A DNA stretch of 64,000 nt. Source: Candidatus Methylacidithermus pantelleriae. GTDB taxonomy: Bacteria > Verrucomicrobiota > Verrucomicrobiia > Methylacidiphilales > Methylacidiphilaceae. The notes under the pieces are model-generated. The model made no database searches. It saw only the letters and a program-made list of their open reading frames with translations, and was not told where the DNA came from. The position numbers and the translations under genes are program-made. The stretch spans positions 88,404 to 152,403 of the forward strand of contig NZ_CAJNOB010000023.1 of the NCBI RefSeq assembly GCF_905250085.1, in the 5' to 3' direction. Shown in pieces: positions 36,351 through 45,589 of this stretch. The stretch's first letter is position 1. Every line of letters begins with the position of its first letter.

Positions 36351-38159
36351 ATGGAAAGCGTGTTTGATAGAGAACAAAAGGATTGGTTAGTTCCCGGTGC
36401 CTATTGCTGGCATAAGAGCTGGGGCTTCGGCAAAATCCGCAGCCGAGACGATCTTCTCGGGGAACTCACGGTGGACTTTGAAGGGAAACCTGGACACCGG
36501 ATGGAAGTTCAGTACGCCAGAAGTTCCCTTACGCAGCTCCCCCAGAGCCACATCCTGGTGCGCCGGGCCGAAAATCCGGAAGAGCTACGAGCCATGATTT
36601 ATAAGGATCCTCTGGCTTTGCTCCGGCTCTACGTAGAGAGTTTTGGGGAACGTGCCTCGGCCGAACATCTTCAAGGTTTCCTCTGTCCCTCGATCCTCCC
36701 GAAGGAGGCGTGGAAGAAATGGTGGGAATCGACGAAAAACCTGGCAAGAAAAGAGGGCAGCTTTACCGTGCCCACGCGCAAAGGGGAACCGATACGTTGC
36801 AGTGGCCAAGAGCCAGCTTCCTGGGAAAAATTGGTAGAGGAGTTCCGTGCCCTTCCGGGTATTGCGGCAAAAGTACGTTGGCTCCGCGATCGGATTCAGG
36901 GATGGTCGCCGGGAGCGGGCCGAGAGCTCGCAGAAGCGCTGGCGCGGGAATGCGAGGCACTTTCCGAGCTTGTGAGCAGTCGAAGAGGGGCGGATTTCGT
37001 CGAGCTCTACCTTTTGCTGGAGGAACTGGCTAGTAGGGCAGGAGGCCAAGAGTTCGAAGACTCAAGGCTCGGAAAAGAAGCTCTTACACTTTCCACCGAG
37101 GACCTCCTCTTGCTTTTAGAGCGCCTTTCTCCAGCGCGACGGCTTCGAGTGCTCAAAGCTCTTTTGCAGCAGGAACAAACCGGAAAGGAACGCGTTTGGG
37201 GGTTAGTTTCTCGGGCCAGTGTCTCCTTATTGAAGTCGATTGAAAGAGCCTGCGAAGCTTCGGGAAGCCAAGAGGAGCTCCAAAGAACCGTAGAGGCCTT
37301 GCTTCGCGAACGTTCAGTGTCCCCGGAGCTTCTTTTGTGGATTTGCCAAAGTCGCAAGGACTGGGCATCTCGCCAGGGTGTACGGATTTTCTGGCTGATT
37401 CTTTTCGCGCTTGAAAAAGACCAGCTCGAAGAGACCCGGAAGGCGCGGAAGCTCTACGATGTATTACAGAATGACCGAACGCTTGTTCCTTTTCTTGTGG
37501 AGCAAGCTTCCCTGGAAGAAGTGCAGGAACTGGCGCGAACTCTTGCAGCATCGGCTGCTTTCACGGAAGTGGACAAGCGGTTTGTTATTGGGACGTTGGT
37601 GAAGGCTTTTCCTGAGGTCGGGGAATGCTTTCGTCACCTCCCGGCTGCTTCTGCCGGTTCCCAGGAAGAAGCTTCTCCCCTCTGGGTCACCCGCAAGAGC
37701 TTGGAGCGGCGGAGAGCGGAGCTAGAAGAGATTATCGAAAAAAAGTTGCCCCAGGTGAGCCGGGACATTGCCATTGCGCGGTCGTACGGGGATCTTCGGG
37801 AAAATCATGAATACAAGGCGGCCAAAGAGATGCAGGCGTTTCTCTTAAAACGAAAAGACGAACTTCAACAGGAACTTTCCTGCGCGCGGGTCATTGACCT
37901 GGCCTCGGTCAGTACGGATGTCGTCGGCATTGGAACTCAGGTCAGGCTCGTTGGAACCGAAGATGGAAAAGTCCAGACCGTCACCATTCTGGGCGCTTGG
38001 GATAGCGATCCTTCTCGAGGAATCATAGCCTACCTTACTGATCAAGCTCAGAGGCTTTTGGGGAAGAAAGTGGGAGATACGGTCGTTTTATCCTCTGACG
38101 ATGGAACTCCATGGAAAGCTCGTATCACTACGATCGAGGTTGCGCGCGAAGAAGAATAG
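36351..38159 (+). CDS. Long GreA/GreB-family transcription elongation factor
   Basis: 602 aa, four times the size of E. coli GreA (158 aa). Residues ~445-600 are a full Gre module. The coiled coil holds the acidic tip (SYGDLRENHEYKAAKEMQ), whose Asp and Glu place Mg2+ in the RNA polymerase secondary channel. A C-terminal FKBP-like domain follows (VGIGTQVRLV..., LLGKKVGDTVVL). The first ~440 residues are mostly helical (repeated Leu/Glu-rich stretches) after a small N-terminal beta domain (WGFGKIRSRDDLLGELTVDF). Very long GreA proteins occur in Chlamydiae and other PVC bacteria, so the length supports a PVC origin. The role of the extension is not known. Confidence 0.85.
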   Translation: MESVFDREQKDWLVPGAYCWHKSWGFGKIRSRDDLLGELTVDFEGKPGHRMEVQYARSSLTQLPQSHILVRRAENPEELRAMIYKDPLALLRLYVESFGERASAEHLQGFLCPSILPKEAWKKWWESTKNLARKEGSFTVPTRKGEPIRCSGQEPASWEKLVEEFRALPGIAAKVRWLRDRIQGWSPGAGRELAEALARECEALSELVSSRRGADFVELYLLLEELASRAGGQEFEDSRLGKEALTLSTEDLLLLLERLSPARRLRVLKALLQQEQTGKERVWGLVSRASVSLLKSIERACEASGSQEELQRTVEALLRERSVSPELLLWICQSRKDWASRQGVRIFWLILFALEKDQLEETRKARKLYDVLQNDRTLVPFLVEQASLEEVQELARTLAASAAFTEVDKRFVIGTLVKAFPEVGECFRHLPAASAGSQEEASPLWVTRKSLERRRAELEEIIEKKLPQVSRDIAIARSYGDLRENHEYKAAKEMQAFLLKRKDELQQELSCARVIDLASVSTDVVGIGTQVRLVGTEDGKVQTVTILGAWDSDPSRGIIAYLTDQAQRLLGKKVGDTVVLSSDDGTPWKARITTIEVAREEE

Positions 38160-38256
38160 ATCGCTAGCCCAGTAGAGATAGGCTGGCCACCGTCCCATCG
38201 GTCCGGTCTGCCTGGTCTTTGTACCGGCGGAACGGCTTTTTTCTCTCTCCAGATCC

Positions 38257-38505
38257 TTAACCTTCGATGGTACCGACTTCAACCGGTTCCACCTGCACAC
38301 CTTGGGTCTCCAGCCACTGGATTGCCTCCTTGAGAATCTCAGGCTCTCCTTCGAGTTCCAATCCGATGATGCCGATTTCCTTGGTAACGCTTGCGTTGCG
38401 AATGTTAAACACCACGTCAAACCTGCGACTCATTTCCCAGATGAGAGGACGCTGGCAGACTGAGCTATCAAAGGTAAGCCAGAGGCGCTGTTTTTCTCGG
38501 GCCAT
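38257..38505 (-). CDS. NIL-domain protein
   Basis: 82 aa, a single ferredoxin-like NIL domain (the domain also found at the C-terminus of the methionine transporter ATPase MetN). FDVVFNIRNASVTKEIGIIGLELEG contains the Asn-Ile-containing core that gives the family its name. It is the last gene of a minus-strand run (DUF5069 - thrC - moaD-like - NIL), 11 bases after the MoaD-like gene. Small NIL proteins beside MoaD-like proteins are known in several anaerobe genomes and are suspected to act in sulfur amino acid metabolism. Confidence 0.82.
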   Translation of the reverse strand: MAREKQRLWLTFDSSVCQRPLIWEMSRRFDVVFNIRNASVTKEIGIIGLELEGEPEILKEAIQWLETQGVQVEPVEVGTIEG

Positions 38506-38516
38506 GGAGTCTATTT

Positions 38517-38831
38517 CTACCCGCCGGCTACGGCGGGAATGATGCTCAGTTCGTCCGAAGGACCAATGGGGGTGTCCTTTTCCTTAAGAAACCGGATGTC
38601 CTCACCGTTGACGAAAATGCTAACAAACCGGCGAAGATTCCCATTGGAATCCAATAGTCGCTCGGCGACTCCGGGGAATTGCCGTTCCAGATCCTTTAAC
38701 ACCTCCCCAACCGTGCGTCCCTGGGCGGTCACCACCGAACGATTTCCCGTCAAGGGTCGAAGCACCGTCGGAATATGGACCGAGATGGTGGGGATGCTCG
38801 TGTCAGGGGGACAGTTCGGATATTGCGTCAT
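38517..38831 (-). CDS. MoaD/ThiS-family sulfur-carrier-like protein
   Basis: 104 aa with the ubiquitin-like fold. The body reads ISVHIPTVLRPLTGNRSVV, GRTVGEVLKDLERQFPG, FVSIFVNGEDIRF, and the chain ends SIIPAVAGG. The exposed Gly-Gly end is what E1-like enzymes adenylate and convert to a thiocarboxylate. Placement between threonine synthase and a NIL protein, with no molybdopterin or thiamin gene near, suggests a carrier for cysteine or homocysteine synthesis rather than MoaD proper. The E1 enzyme and any JAMM peptidase are not in the window. Confidence 0.85.
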   Translation of the reverse strand: MTQYPNCPPDTSIPTISVHIPTVLRPLTGNRSVVTAQGRTVGEVLKDLERQFPGVAERLLDSNGNLRRFVSIFVNGEDIRFLKEKDTPIGPSDELSIIPAVAGG

Positions 38832-38874
38832 GACTTTTCCCTCCTCGGAACTGAGTTATGCGGTTGTTTTTCTA

Positions 38875-40134
38875 CTACGTCCAAAGGGCTTCTCCGTCAA
38901 CGGCGACTAAAGCGTCAAACTCCCGGAGACTGGGGGCAATGACCGGAGGTTCCGGGAGCCGTGGTTCGAGGGCATCCGGGGTCTTCAAACCGTGGGCAGT
39001 GATGCAAAGAACTACCGGACCCGGCCCGCTTAACCGCCCGGCCTTGGCAAGTTTTTGAGCACAGGCTACGGTCACTCCCCCCGCGGTTTCCGCAAAAATT
39101 CCTTCGGTTTCTGCAAGGAGTTCTATTCCATGAAGGATCTCTTCGTCGGAGGCGGCCTCGGCCGCTCCGCCCGTCTCCCGAATCGTCCGAACCGCATAGT
39201 ATCCATCAGCTGGACTTCCGATCGCCAGTGACTTGGCGATGGTGGAGGGCTGGGGAACGGGTCGAATGAGATCCGAACCCCTTCGGAAGGCTTCAGTAAT
39301 CGGGCTACACCCAGCAGCTTGCGCACCGTGCACGGCAAAACGCTTCTCCTCTACCAGGCCAGTCTGAACGAGTTCCCGGTAGGCTTTGGCAATCTTGGTC
39401 AAAAGCGAGCCGCTGGCCATAGGAATGACCGTATGGGTCGGTAAAGACCACCCCAGTTGTTCGACAATTTCAAAACCCATCGTCTTGGAACCTTCAGCGT
39501 AATAGGGCCGAAGATTAATGTTTACAAATCCCCAGGAATATTTCCCAGCGATTTCCGAGCAAAGACGATTTACTTGGTCGTACGGACCTCGGATCCCGAT
39601 GACGCGGGCGCCATAAATCAGGCTGCTCATCACCTTGCTCCGCTCCAGATCCGCTGGGATAAGCACATAACTTTGAAAACCCGCGCTGGCCGCATTGGCA
39701 GCCAAACTATTGGCGAGGTTTCCCGTCGACGCGCAAGCCACCGTGGATAGACCCAGTTCTTTGGCCCGCGACAGCGCGACAGCTACGACGCGATCCTTAA
39801 AAGAAAGCGTTGGATGATTGACCGTATCATTTTTGATATACAGCTCCCTAATCCCCAGCGCCTCTCCGAGTCGTCGAGCTCGTACCAGGGGCGTAAATCC
39901 CACGTGTAGTCCTACTACCGGATCCCCTTCCAGCGGGAGAAACTCCCGGTATTTCCACATGCTCGGCGGTCGAGCTGCAAGGCTCCGACGGGAGAGGCAA
40001 CTCCGGATGGCTTGATAATCGTAAACGGCTTCCAGTGGGCCAAAATCAAGCTCGCATACGTGGATCGCCTCTTTTGGATAAGCTCTCCCGCACTCTTTGC
40101 ACCGAAGCTCTACGAAACATTGCTTTGCTTGCAT
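38875..40134 (-). CDS. thrC: Threonine synthase
   Basis: 419 aa, fold-type II PLP enzyme. The N-terminus has a small Cys-containing knuckle (CKECGRAYP...HVCELDFG) typical of the archaeal/plant-like ThrC class. The PLP Lys is in TLSFKDRVVAVAL, the phosphate-binding loop in CASTGNLANSLAA, and the C-terminus has ETAGGVTVACAQ. ThrC converts O-phosphohomoserine to threonine. The open frame runs to 40266; the ATG at 40134 (MQAKQCFVELRC) puts the Cys knuckle near the start. It is 43 bases upstream of the MoaD-like gene. Given that context, homocysteine or cysteine synthesis from a phospho-acceptor is an alternative. Confidence 0.87.
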   Translation of the reverse strand: MQAKQCFVELRCKECGRAYPKEAIHVCELDFGPLEAVYDYQAIRSCLSRRSLAARPPSMWKYREFLPLEGDPVVGLHVGFTPLVRARRLGEALGIRELYIKNDTVNHPTLSFKDRVVAVALSRAKELGLSTVACASTGNLANSLAANAASAGFQSYVLIPADLERSKVMSSLIYGARVIGIRGPYDQVNRLCSEIAGKYSWGFVNINLRPYYAEGSKTMGFEIVEQLGWSLPTHTVIPMASGSLLTKIAKAYRELVQTGLVEEKRFAVHGAQAAGCSPITEAFRRGSDLIRPVPQPSTIAKSLAIGSPADGYYAVRTIRETGGAAEAASDEEILHGIELLAETEGIFAETAGGVTVACAQKLAKAGRLSGPGPVVLCITAHGLKTPDALEPRLPEPPVIAPSLREFDALVAVDGEALWT

Positions 40135-40305
40135 GGACCAATTCCCCGCCATTCTCTTGGATCGAGGTACGCGCCCGTTTCCTGTGGTGGAGTCTCTGGC
40201 TATCGGGTAAACGCGACCGGAGCCGCCGCGACTCCTGGCCGCAACACTTCGAGTAGTATCGCCCAAAACCGCGCAAATTCAATGAGCGTTCGGAAAAGCG
40301 ACCTT

Positions 40306-40782
40306 TCAGGAAAAAAGCGGGCAACTTTCACCCTCCTCGGACAGGAGGGAACTGCGGTCGTCCTCTTCCAAAAGATCGAACAACCGGGTCGTTTCGGGGT
40401 CGAGCCCCAGTTTGCGACATTGCTCAAGGAAGAACTCCTTCTCCTGGGGGCTCTCTCCATACCGGAACTCTTCCATCCGCCGACTCCACTCTTGCACTTC
40501 CTCCGGTGTTCGCGGGATCCCGTGGGTTTCTACCCAATGAAGGATGGCTTCGTCCGTTTCAGATCGGGCGACGGCTTCTCGAAAGGCTTCTGGATCCAAT
40601 CCTTTGAACTGGAAAAACTTTTGATCTAGTGGGCAGTTAAACAAGTACGCCCCCAGCGTTCCAGCCAGTAGAGCACGGCACTTATCGATTGTACGCGGAA
40701 GGATCACATAACCACCCAGTCGAACCTTAGGACTGCGCGGAGGCCGCTTGGTAAGATCGGGAGCCACAAAAGGGTACGCCAT
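40306..40782 (-). CDS. DUF5069 protein
   Basis: 158 aa. RSPKVRLGGYVILPRTIDKCRALLAGTLG followed by YLFNCPLDQKFFQF is the DUF5069 signature (positions ~17-62). The family is common in Verrucomicrobia and Planctomycetes and has no assigned function. The protein appears soluble and mostly helical. It is the first of a minus-strand series leading to thrC (171-base gap) and is divergent from the uracil-DNA glycosylase gene. Confidence 0.8.
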   Translation of the reverse strand: MAYPFVAPDLTKRPPRSPKVRLGGYVILPRTIDKCRALLAGTLGAYLFNCPLDQKFFQFKGLDPEAFREAVARSETDEAILHWVETHGIPRTPEEVQEWSRRMEEFRYGESPQEKEFFLEQCRKLGLDPETTRLFDLLEEDDRSSLLSEEGESCPLFS

Positions 40783-40906
40783 GCCAGAAAGCTTTTTGTG
40801 GTAAGCTTAATGAAAAAACCCGGCTAATCAAAGGGTCTCTCTACTTTTCCGGGAGACTTCGTTTCCACCGGGGTGCTCTTGGGTCCAGAAGGAAAGGAAA
40901 AAAGGC

Positions 40907-41647
40907 ATGCCTTCCCCACAAGGCGCGGAGCGTGCTCCAGGCTTGGGCCAGCTGGGTCGTTTCTCTTTTTCTTCGCTGGAGGAACTCAATCAGACACTCA
41001 TCCAGTGCCGGCTGTGCCCGCGGCTCGTTTACTGGAGGGAAGAAGTTGCCCACCGCAAGCCGAAGCGTTATCACGATTGGCACTACTGGGCCCGCCCGGT
41101 CCCGGGTTTTGGGGATCCTAATGCCCGGCTGCTTGTCGTCGGGCTAGCTCCTGCCGCTCACGGAGGCAACCGTACGGGAAGAATGTTTACGGGCGACCGG
41201 AGCGGCGATTGGCTCTTTCGGGCTTTGTACCGCCAAGGATTCTCCAACCAGCCTGAGGCAACCCATCGTGGAGATGGATTAACGTTACAGGATGCCTACA
41301 TTACGGCGGCGGTCCGGTGTGCTCCTCCTCAAAATAAGCCTTCGCGGGAGGAACTCCTGCAATGTCACCCCTACCTTGCCGAGGAATTTCGTTTACTTTC
41401 GAAAGTCCGGGTCATCGTGGCTCTGGGAACAATCGCCTTTGGTGCCGTTCTTCGCCTGCGACCCCCAGAGCCGGGGACTCGACCGCTCTTTCGGCACGGA
41501 GGTGAATATGCATTGCAAGGTGGGTACCGGCTCCTTTCTTCCTATCATCCGAGCCAGCAGAACACGTTTACCGGGAAATTGACCGAGCCCATGTTCGAGG
41601 CAATCTTTGCACGCGCTCGGGAGTTTCTTTCCTCCCTAGGTCCCTGA
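40907..41647 (+). CDS. Family 5 uracil-DNA glycosylase (UdgB-like)
   Basis: 246 aa. CRLCPRLVYWREEV, GFGDPNARLLVVGLAPAAHGGNRTGRMFTGDRSGDWL, TAAVRCAPPQNKP and CHPYLAEE give the four-Cys iron-sulfur pattern and the motif-1 region GLAPAAHGG. SSYHPSQQNTFTGKLT is the DNA-insertion motif with His. Family 5 enzymes lack the polar catalytic residue of family 1, remove uracil and some other deaminated bases, and are common in thermophiles and PVC bacteria. AAAGGA lies upstream of the ATG at 40907. Confidence 0.9.
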   Translation: MPSPQGAERAPGLGQLGRFSFSSLEELNQTLIQCRLCPRLVYWREEVAHRKPKRYHDWHYWARPVPGFGDPNARLLVVGLAPAAHGGNRTGRMFTGDRSGDWLFRALYRQGFSNQPEATHRGDGLTLQDAYITAAVRCAPPQNKPSREELLQCHPYLAEEFRLLSKVRVIVALGTIAFGAVLRLRPPEPGTRPLFRHGGEYALQGGYRLLSSYHPSQQNTFTGKLTEPMFEAIFARAREFLSSLGP

Positions 41648-41812
41648 GGTGGACCGCACCACTACAACGAGGGATCGAAAAAAGGAGGGTGTCCTGCCGG
41701 GTGCGTGGCTGGGCTAGGCACTCCTGCATCGCTATCCACCCAAAGGAAAGGGTGGCCAAGAGCTAAAGAAGATAGGGACGCATAAGGTTGTTCATCGCAG
41801 CATACGAGAACA

Positions 41813-42370
41813 AAGTTGCGTTCTTGGGCCAAGCGGCAGGCTTTTGGCTCTAAGACGGCTTGGCGGATGTGGAAGAAGGGGCGTTTGGCTATTTCCGCAG
41901 AATAGTTGCCGACGGGAACGCTGATTCTTCATGCGGAGTCTTCACACCCCGATGGGGTGGTTCTCTATACGCGTGTGTGTGCAAGCGCCGATCCAAAAGA
42001 CGGGGAATTCGCTTGGGTTCTCCAAGTTGGCTCTCAAGAGAGACTGCTGGGGATCGTCCAGACCGTCAAGGAGTTCGGCTCGGGGATAAACGGCCATCGT
42101 AGACGGCTTGGGTTGCGCGGGTCTCTGATCCAAAGTTCGGCGTCATCCTGGTCGAGTAGCGCGACCGGCTGATCCATTTCGGCTTCGAGTACCGCGAAGC
42201 GGCATTGACCAGCCAGAGCCGATCCATCCCGTTGGTGGATCCCAATGAGACGACCGAGGATATCGTACGCGACCTCCCTGAGGCCATTGTTTCCTTGTGT
42301 GCAGGCTTTACGAGAAGAAATCCTCGCAGAACCGTGCCAAGAAGACGCTCGGAGCAATCGCACGAGAAAG
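41813..42370 (+). pseudogene. tnpA remnant, IS607 serine recombinase (copy 3)
   Basis: A single frame can be read for ~65 residues: KLRSWAKRQAF, GSKTAWRMWKKGRLAI, SAE, stop, LPTGTLIL, and then VVLYTRVCASADPKD. This is the MerR-like HTH followed by the recombinase start. The catalytic Ser of YARVSS has become Cys (TGT). Later pieces are FGVILVE, stop, RDRLIHFGFEYREAALT, and SIPLVDPNETTEDIVRDL. The start codon is ACA where copy 4 has ATG... AAG context, so no normal start remains. Confidence 0.88.
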
Positions 42371-44016
42371 CTCGCTCTTTTGCCTTACCAGACGCCCTTG
42401 CAGGTGACGATCGAACAGCGGGCGTTGCTTACGAGCTATTCGGCGCTCTACCGGCGGGCGGGAGAGAACGGTTTTCTGCCTGATGTGGGCTCGTGTGTCG
42501 CTCAATGAGTGCAATCGATCCTTCCTCTCCGGGTTTGGTTTGACCGCCCCAGGGTTACATGCCCTTCGGGTCCGAACTCGAAGGAAAGATGGCTTTGATC
42601 GAGGAAAGGGGACCCCAGCTGAGGGAGGAAGGTAAGGAGCCGATCCGGAGAGCGGAGACGTCGATCCGCAAGCTTAAGGAGAAGGAGCCCCGATCGAACG
42701 TTTTTCAATAAAAAACGCGGGCTAGCGATCCTTCGGAGCAGGCTTGAGGCGCTTTCGGCCGAAGAGGAGTCCCGAGCGGGTGCATCTCTGTTTCGGTGCT
42801 CCTGCTTCTTCCTGTAAAAAGTTTTCCTGGGAAGAAAATGGATACGTTAGTCACGCGGGCGGGAAAAAGGATTGGGACGCCGAGCCAAGTAGCCAGTTCT
42901 CTCTCCCTGGGGTCAAAGGATAAGACCGCTGGGAACCACTCCTGCCAAGCCACGGTATCCCCGGACGGGAGCCTATTGGCTTTGGGGTTGCGGCTGCCGG
43001 ATGGATGGGGAGCCCGAGGCAATAGCTTGTTTTTGAAAGCGTCCGCTTCGTCTATGGTCAGGAGTCGATCCTCCATCCGCTGGCTCTCAGCTGGAGGATG
43101 ACTGCGCCATGAAGGCTGGGAATTTCCTGCGGAAGCGGGGGGATGTGCGCTTGGGCTACGGCTTGGTGCAAGACCACAAGGGGCGGCGGGTGTTTGCCGA
43201 GCGTCAAGCCGCAAAGCCGTTTCCCTGGTGCTACCCCTGCTTTTGCCGAAGCGGTCCGGATCCAGATGCACGAAAATCATCCCGCCTTGGGGAAGCGAAC
43301 GAGTTTGGCAATCCCGTGAGAATCCGTGGGATCCGATTGAATTTCCATGGGCAAACGGGAGGACGAGGCCAAAGCGACTTTTGCTCATACGTGCAAAAAG
43401 ATCCTCCGGGTCTGTGCTGAATTGGGGAGGGTGCTTGTGATCGAAGGATGAAATCGTTGCAAGCGAAAACTCAAAGTAGGAGTCACTGGATGCCGTCGGC
43501 ACTTGTTCGCTCTGTTCCTTCGCCCAAGCCAAAGGGATCGCGATGGCTCAAGGCGGGTTTTTCGCCTGATGTCGATGTCATCGAAGTCGATCCGGACTAC
43601 ACGTCTGTGACCGGTGCGGTCAACCACGCACCTCGTCATAGCAAAAGTTTTCACTACGACCTCGTGCCGTTGACCGGACAGCATGGGGTCTTTCCGAATG
43701 GCGATCCGTGTCAGAGGCAGTCGTGCCTACTCCCAGTGGCGGTCAAGTGACCTTCGCCCTACCGGCCAGGCTTCGGACGAAGCACCCATGGTGGCTTCAC
43801 TAGCGGGGGTTTGGAAGAGACGCAAAGCGGCCTATGCAGCACATGTCCGGTCGGGAGGCAATGGACGGCGTCCCGTGCCTCTGTCCCCGAAGACACGGAA
43901 CTGGGCGCTACCTGGGCTTTGCCAGTGCAACCCCAGCGCGCCAATCCGCCGCAGCGCTCTTCGACCGGTGTCCCGGAGGATCTTCCTTGGGAGGGAAATG
44001 GTTCTGTGTGGTTTTA
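42362..44016 (+). pseudogene. tnpB remnant (copy 3)
   Basis: ACG replaces the ATG start, followed by RKLALLPYQTPLQVTIEQ and RALLTSYSALYRRA in frame. Further on are GSKDKTAGNHSCQATVSPDG near 42915 and LGLRLPDGWGARGN. In the RuvC-like core, QMHENHPALG near 43260 has Gln in the first catalytic position. VIEG followed by a stop lies near 43440, and VIEVDPDYTSVTG near 43582 keeps the third Asp. The C-terminal part reads RPVPLSPKTRNWAL. Multiple frameshifts; not functional. Confidence 0.85.
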
Positions 44017-44035
44017 GGAAGGGTGATGCAACTGG

Positions 44036-44445
44036 TATCTAGGCATCCAGAAGAGCCAATCCGCTTGTCCATCGAAAGCCCCCTCGCCACAGGCCAGGCG
44101 TCGTATGAGAGCCACCGCGGGGGGTCTTGGGGGCAGGACGGCGGCGCGATACTCGCGGCCCTCAAGATAGCTGTCTCGCCAAAGCCGTGGACGGCGTTCC
44201 ATCCATAAAGCAACCGCGGCAAGATCACCGCCGGTGAAGGTCCTCGGCAAGGTGTTCCCGTCACGAATCGTGTTGTGCGACAAGCGGTGCCTCCAGGCTT
44301 GGATGCGTTTGTCGCGACTCCTGGTGGTCGAAACGCTCCCAACGTGTGACATGCAGTTCCCGAAGTCTTTCGAGCTACTTTTGCTCGAAATCGGTTCTTT
44401 CCATGCGTGGGCGGGTACGCGCGTCGTCGGAACGACCCCTGGCGC
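44036..44445 (-). other. Possible eroded coding DNA beside the IS element
   Basis: About 400 bases downstream of the esterase. A minus-strand frame (44352 to 44014) reads with reasonable residue composition (TFTGGDLAAVALWMERRPRL, GQADWLFWMP) but matches no family I know and runs into the IS607 right end. It may be the truncated remains of a gene cut by the insertion. Confidence 0.35.
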
Positions 44446-45396
44446 CTACGGCTTGGGATGTGCAGCGAAGAACTGCCAGATGAGATGTGTCGCCGAGAGT
44501 TCCTGCGTCGGCTTGTCCAGGATGGAAAGCATCCGCTTGCCGCCGGGCCAGGCGTGGCCACCGCCAGCGATGAGGTAGAACACGACCTCAGCTCTGCCAC
44601 TGGCGGCGACATACACGCGCTTGGTAATGCTACCAAAGCGGGTGACCTGCGGCTGCTCAGAGGCGCCATTATGTTTGATCCAGAAGTTGATCGCTTCGAG
44701 CACCGGCGGCTTGGGGGTTGGGTCGACGGACTTAGCGCCAACACCGCCCAACAAAGGCACATTTTGATCGGCAGTGCCATGAAAATGGATCACTGGGACG
44801 GGCTCGACCGGCCGGCAGCAGAGATCGGTCAAGGTTCCAGAGACGACACCCATGGCGGCAAAGGTGTCGCTCATCTCGCAGGCTAGGCGATAGGCCATCA
44901 TCCCGCCGTTGGAGAAGCCGGTGGCGTAGATGCGCTTGCGGTCGATCGGGTACCGCTTTTGGAGCGTGGCAATGAGCGCTCGGATGTAGCCGACGTCGTC
45001 CACCTGGTGCTGGACCGCGTAGCCGCAGCAGGAGCCGGCGTTCCAGGTGTAAAACTCTCCCCGGCCCATGGCATTGAGCAGCGGATGCGGCGCGCCAGTA
45101 CCGTTGGGACAGACTACGATGAAACCGTTTCGATCGGCTTCAGTGTTGAAGCCGGTTTGTTCTATTGCGCTTATGGCATTGCCGCCGCCCCCGTGGAGGT
45201 TTATGACTAGTGGCAGCAGTCTTTGGCCCGAAAGAGCTGGTGGCAGGTGCAGGATGTAGCTACGGATGCGGCCGCCGTAGGGCAACGTGTGCCATGAATC
45301 GTTAGTGGTGACGTTCCACGGTCCCCCGCAAGCCACAACTGGCAGGGCTAGACACAAGAGGCCTGTCAAGCGCGGAAGGAAGCGCAACTCAGGCAC
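44446..45396 (-). CDS. Secreted esterase of the PHB depolymerase / feruloyl esterase (LpqC-like) family
   Basis: 316 aa. The N-terminus has a hydrophobic signal (residues ~8-22) ending ALPVVACGG, which could be a lipoprotein box (VVAC) or a signal-peptidase I site. The alpha/beta hydrolase core has the oxyanion-hole region INLHGGGGN, the nucleophile Ser in GFSNGGMMAYRLACE, the Asp in HGTADQNVP and the His in GGGHAWPGG. Two Cys pairs (SCCGY, LCCRP) suggest disulfides in an exported enzyme. Substrate could be a short polyhydroxyalkanoate or an aryl-ester sugar. Its codon use is richer in gcg/cgc/ggc than neighbours, suggesting transfer. Confidence 0.87.
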   Translation of the reverse strand: MPELRFLPRLTGLLCLALPVVACGGPWNVTTNDSWHTLPYGGRIRSYILHLPPALSGQRLLPLVINLHGGGGNAISAIEQTGFNTEADRNGFIVVCPNGTGAPHPLLNAMGRGEFYTWNAGSCCGYAVQHQVDDVGYIRALIATLQKRYPIDRKRIYATGFSNGGMMAYRLACEMSDTFAAMGVVSGTLTDLCCRPVEPVPVIHFHGTADQNVPLLGGVGAKSVDPTPKPPVLEAINFWIKHNGASEQPQVTRFGSITKRVYVAASGRAEVVFYLIAGGGHAWPGGKRMLSILDKPTQELSATHLIWQFFAAHPKP

Positions 45397-45589
45397 GACG
45401 ACACCCCTTTACCCATTCGGCCACTGGAGTGTTGATTCCCTGGCGGGCGAAAACCACAAGCGACTCCTGCGCCGGTCGCGATCCGAGGATGATCATCGCG
45501 TCAGTTCTACCCGGATCGGCGTACGCATCCGCGGCGCCAGGGAGCTTTGTCTGCCACCGACAAAAAAAGGGATGATCTTCGGTCGGCAC

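Larger units (their letters stand above)
41750..44035 (+). mobile_element. Decayed IS607-family element, copy 3
   Basis: The best preserved tnpA of the four copies. The left end is gggtggccaagagc...tagggacgcataagg and the right end ttaggaagggtgatgcaac. It lies between the uracil-DNA glycosylase and a block of minus-strand genes with unlike codon use (44.4-45.9 kb). Confidence 0.87.

Noticed and set aside
43908..44780. 290-codon minus-strand frame overlapping the esterase
   Set aside because: It is a frame shadow of the esterase 3' half and IS607 end; the esterase frame has all catalytic motifs.
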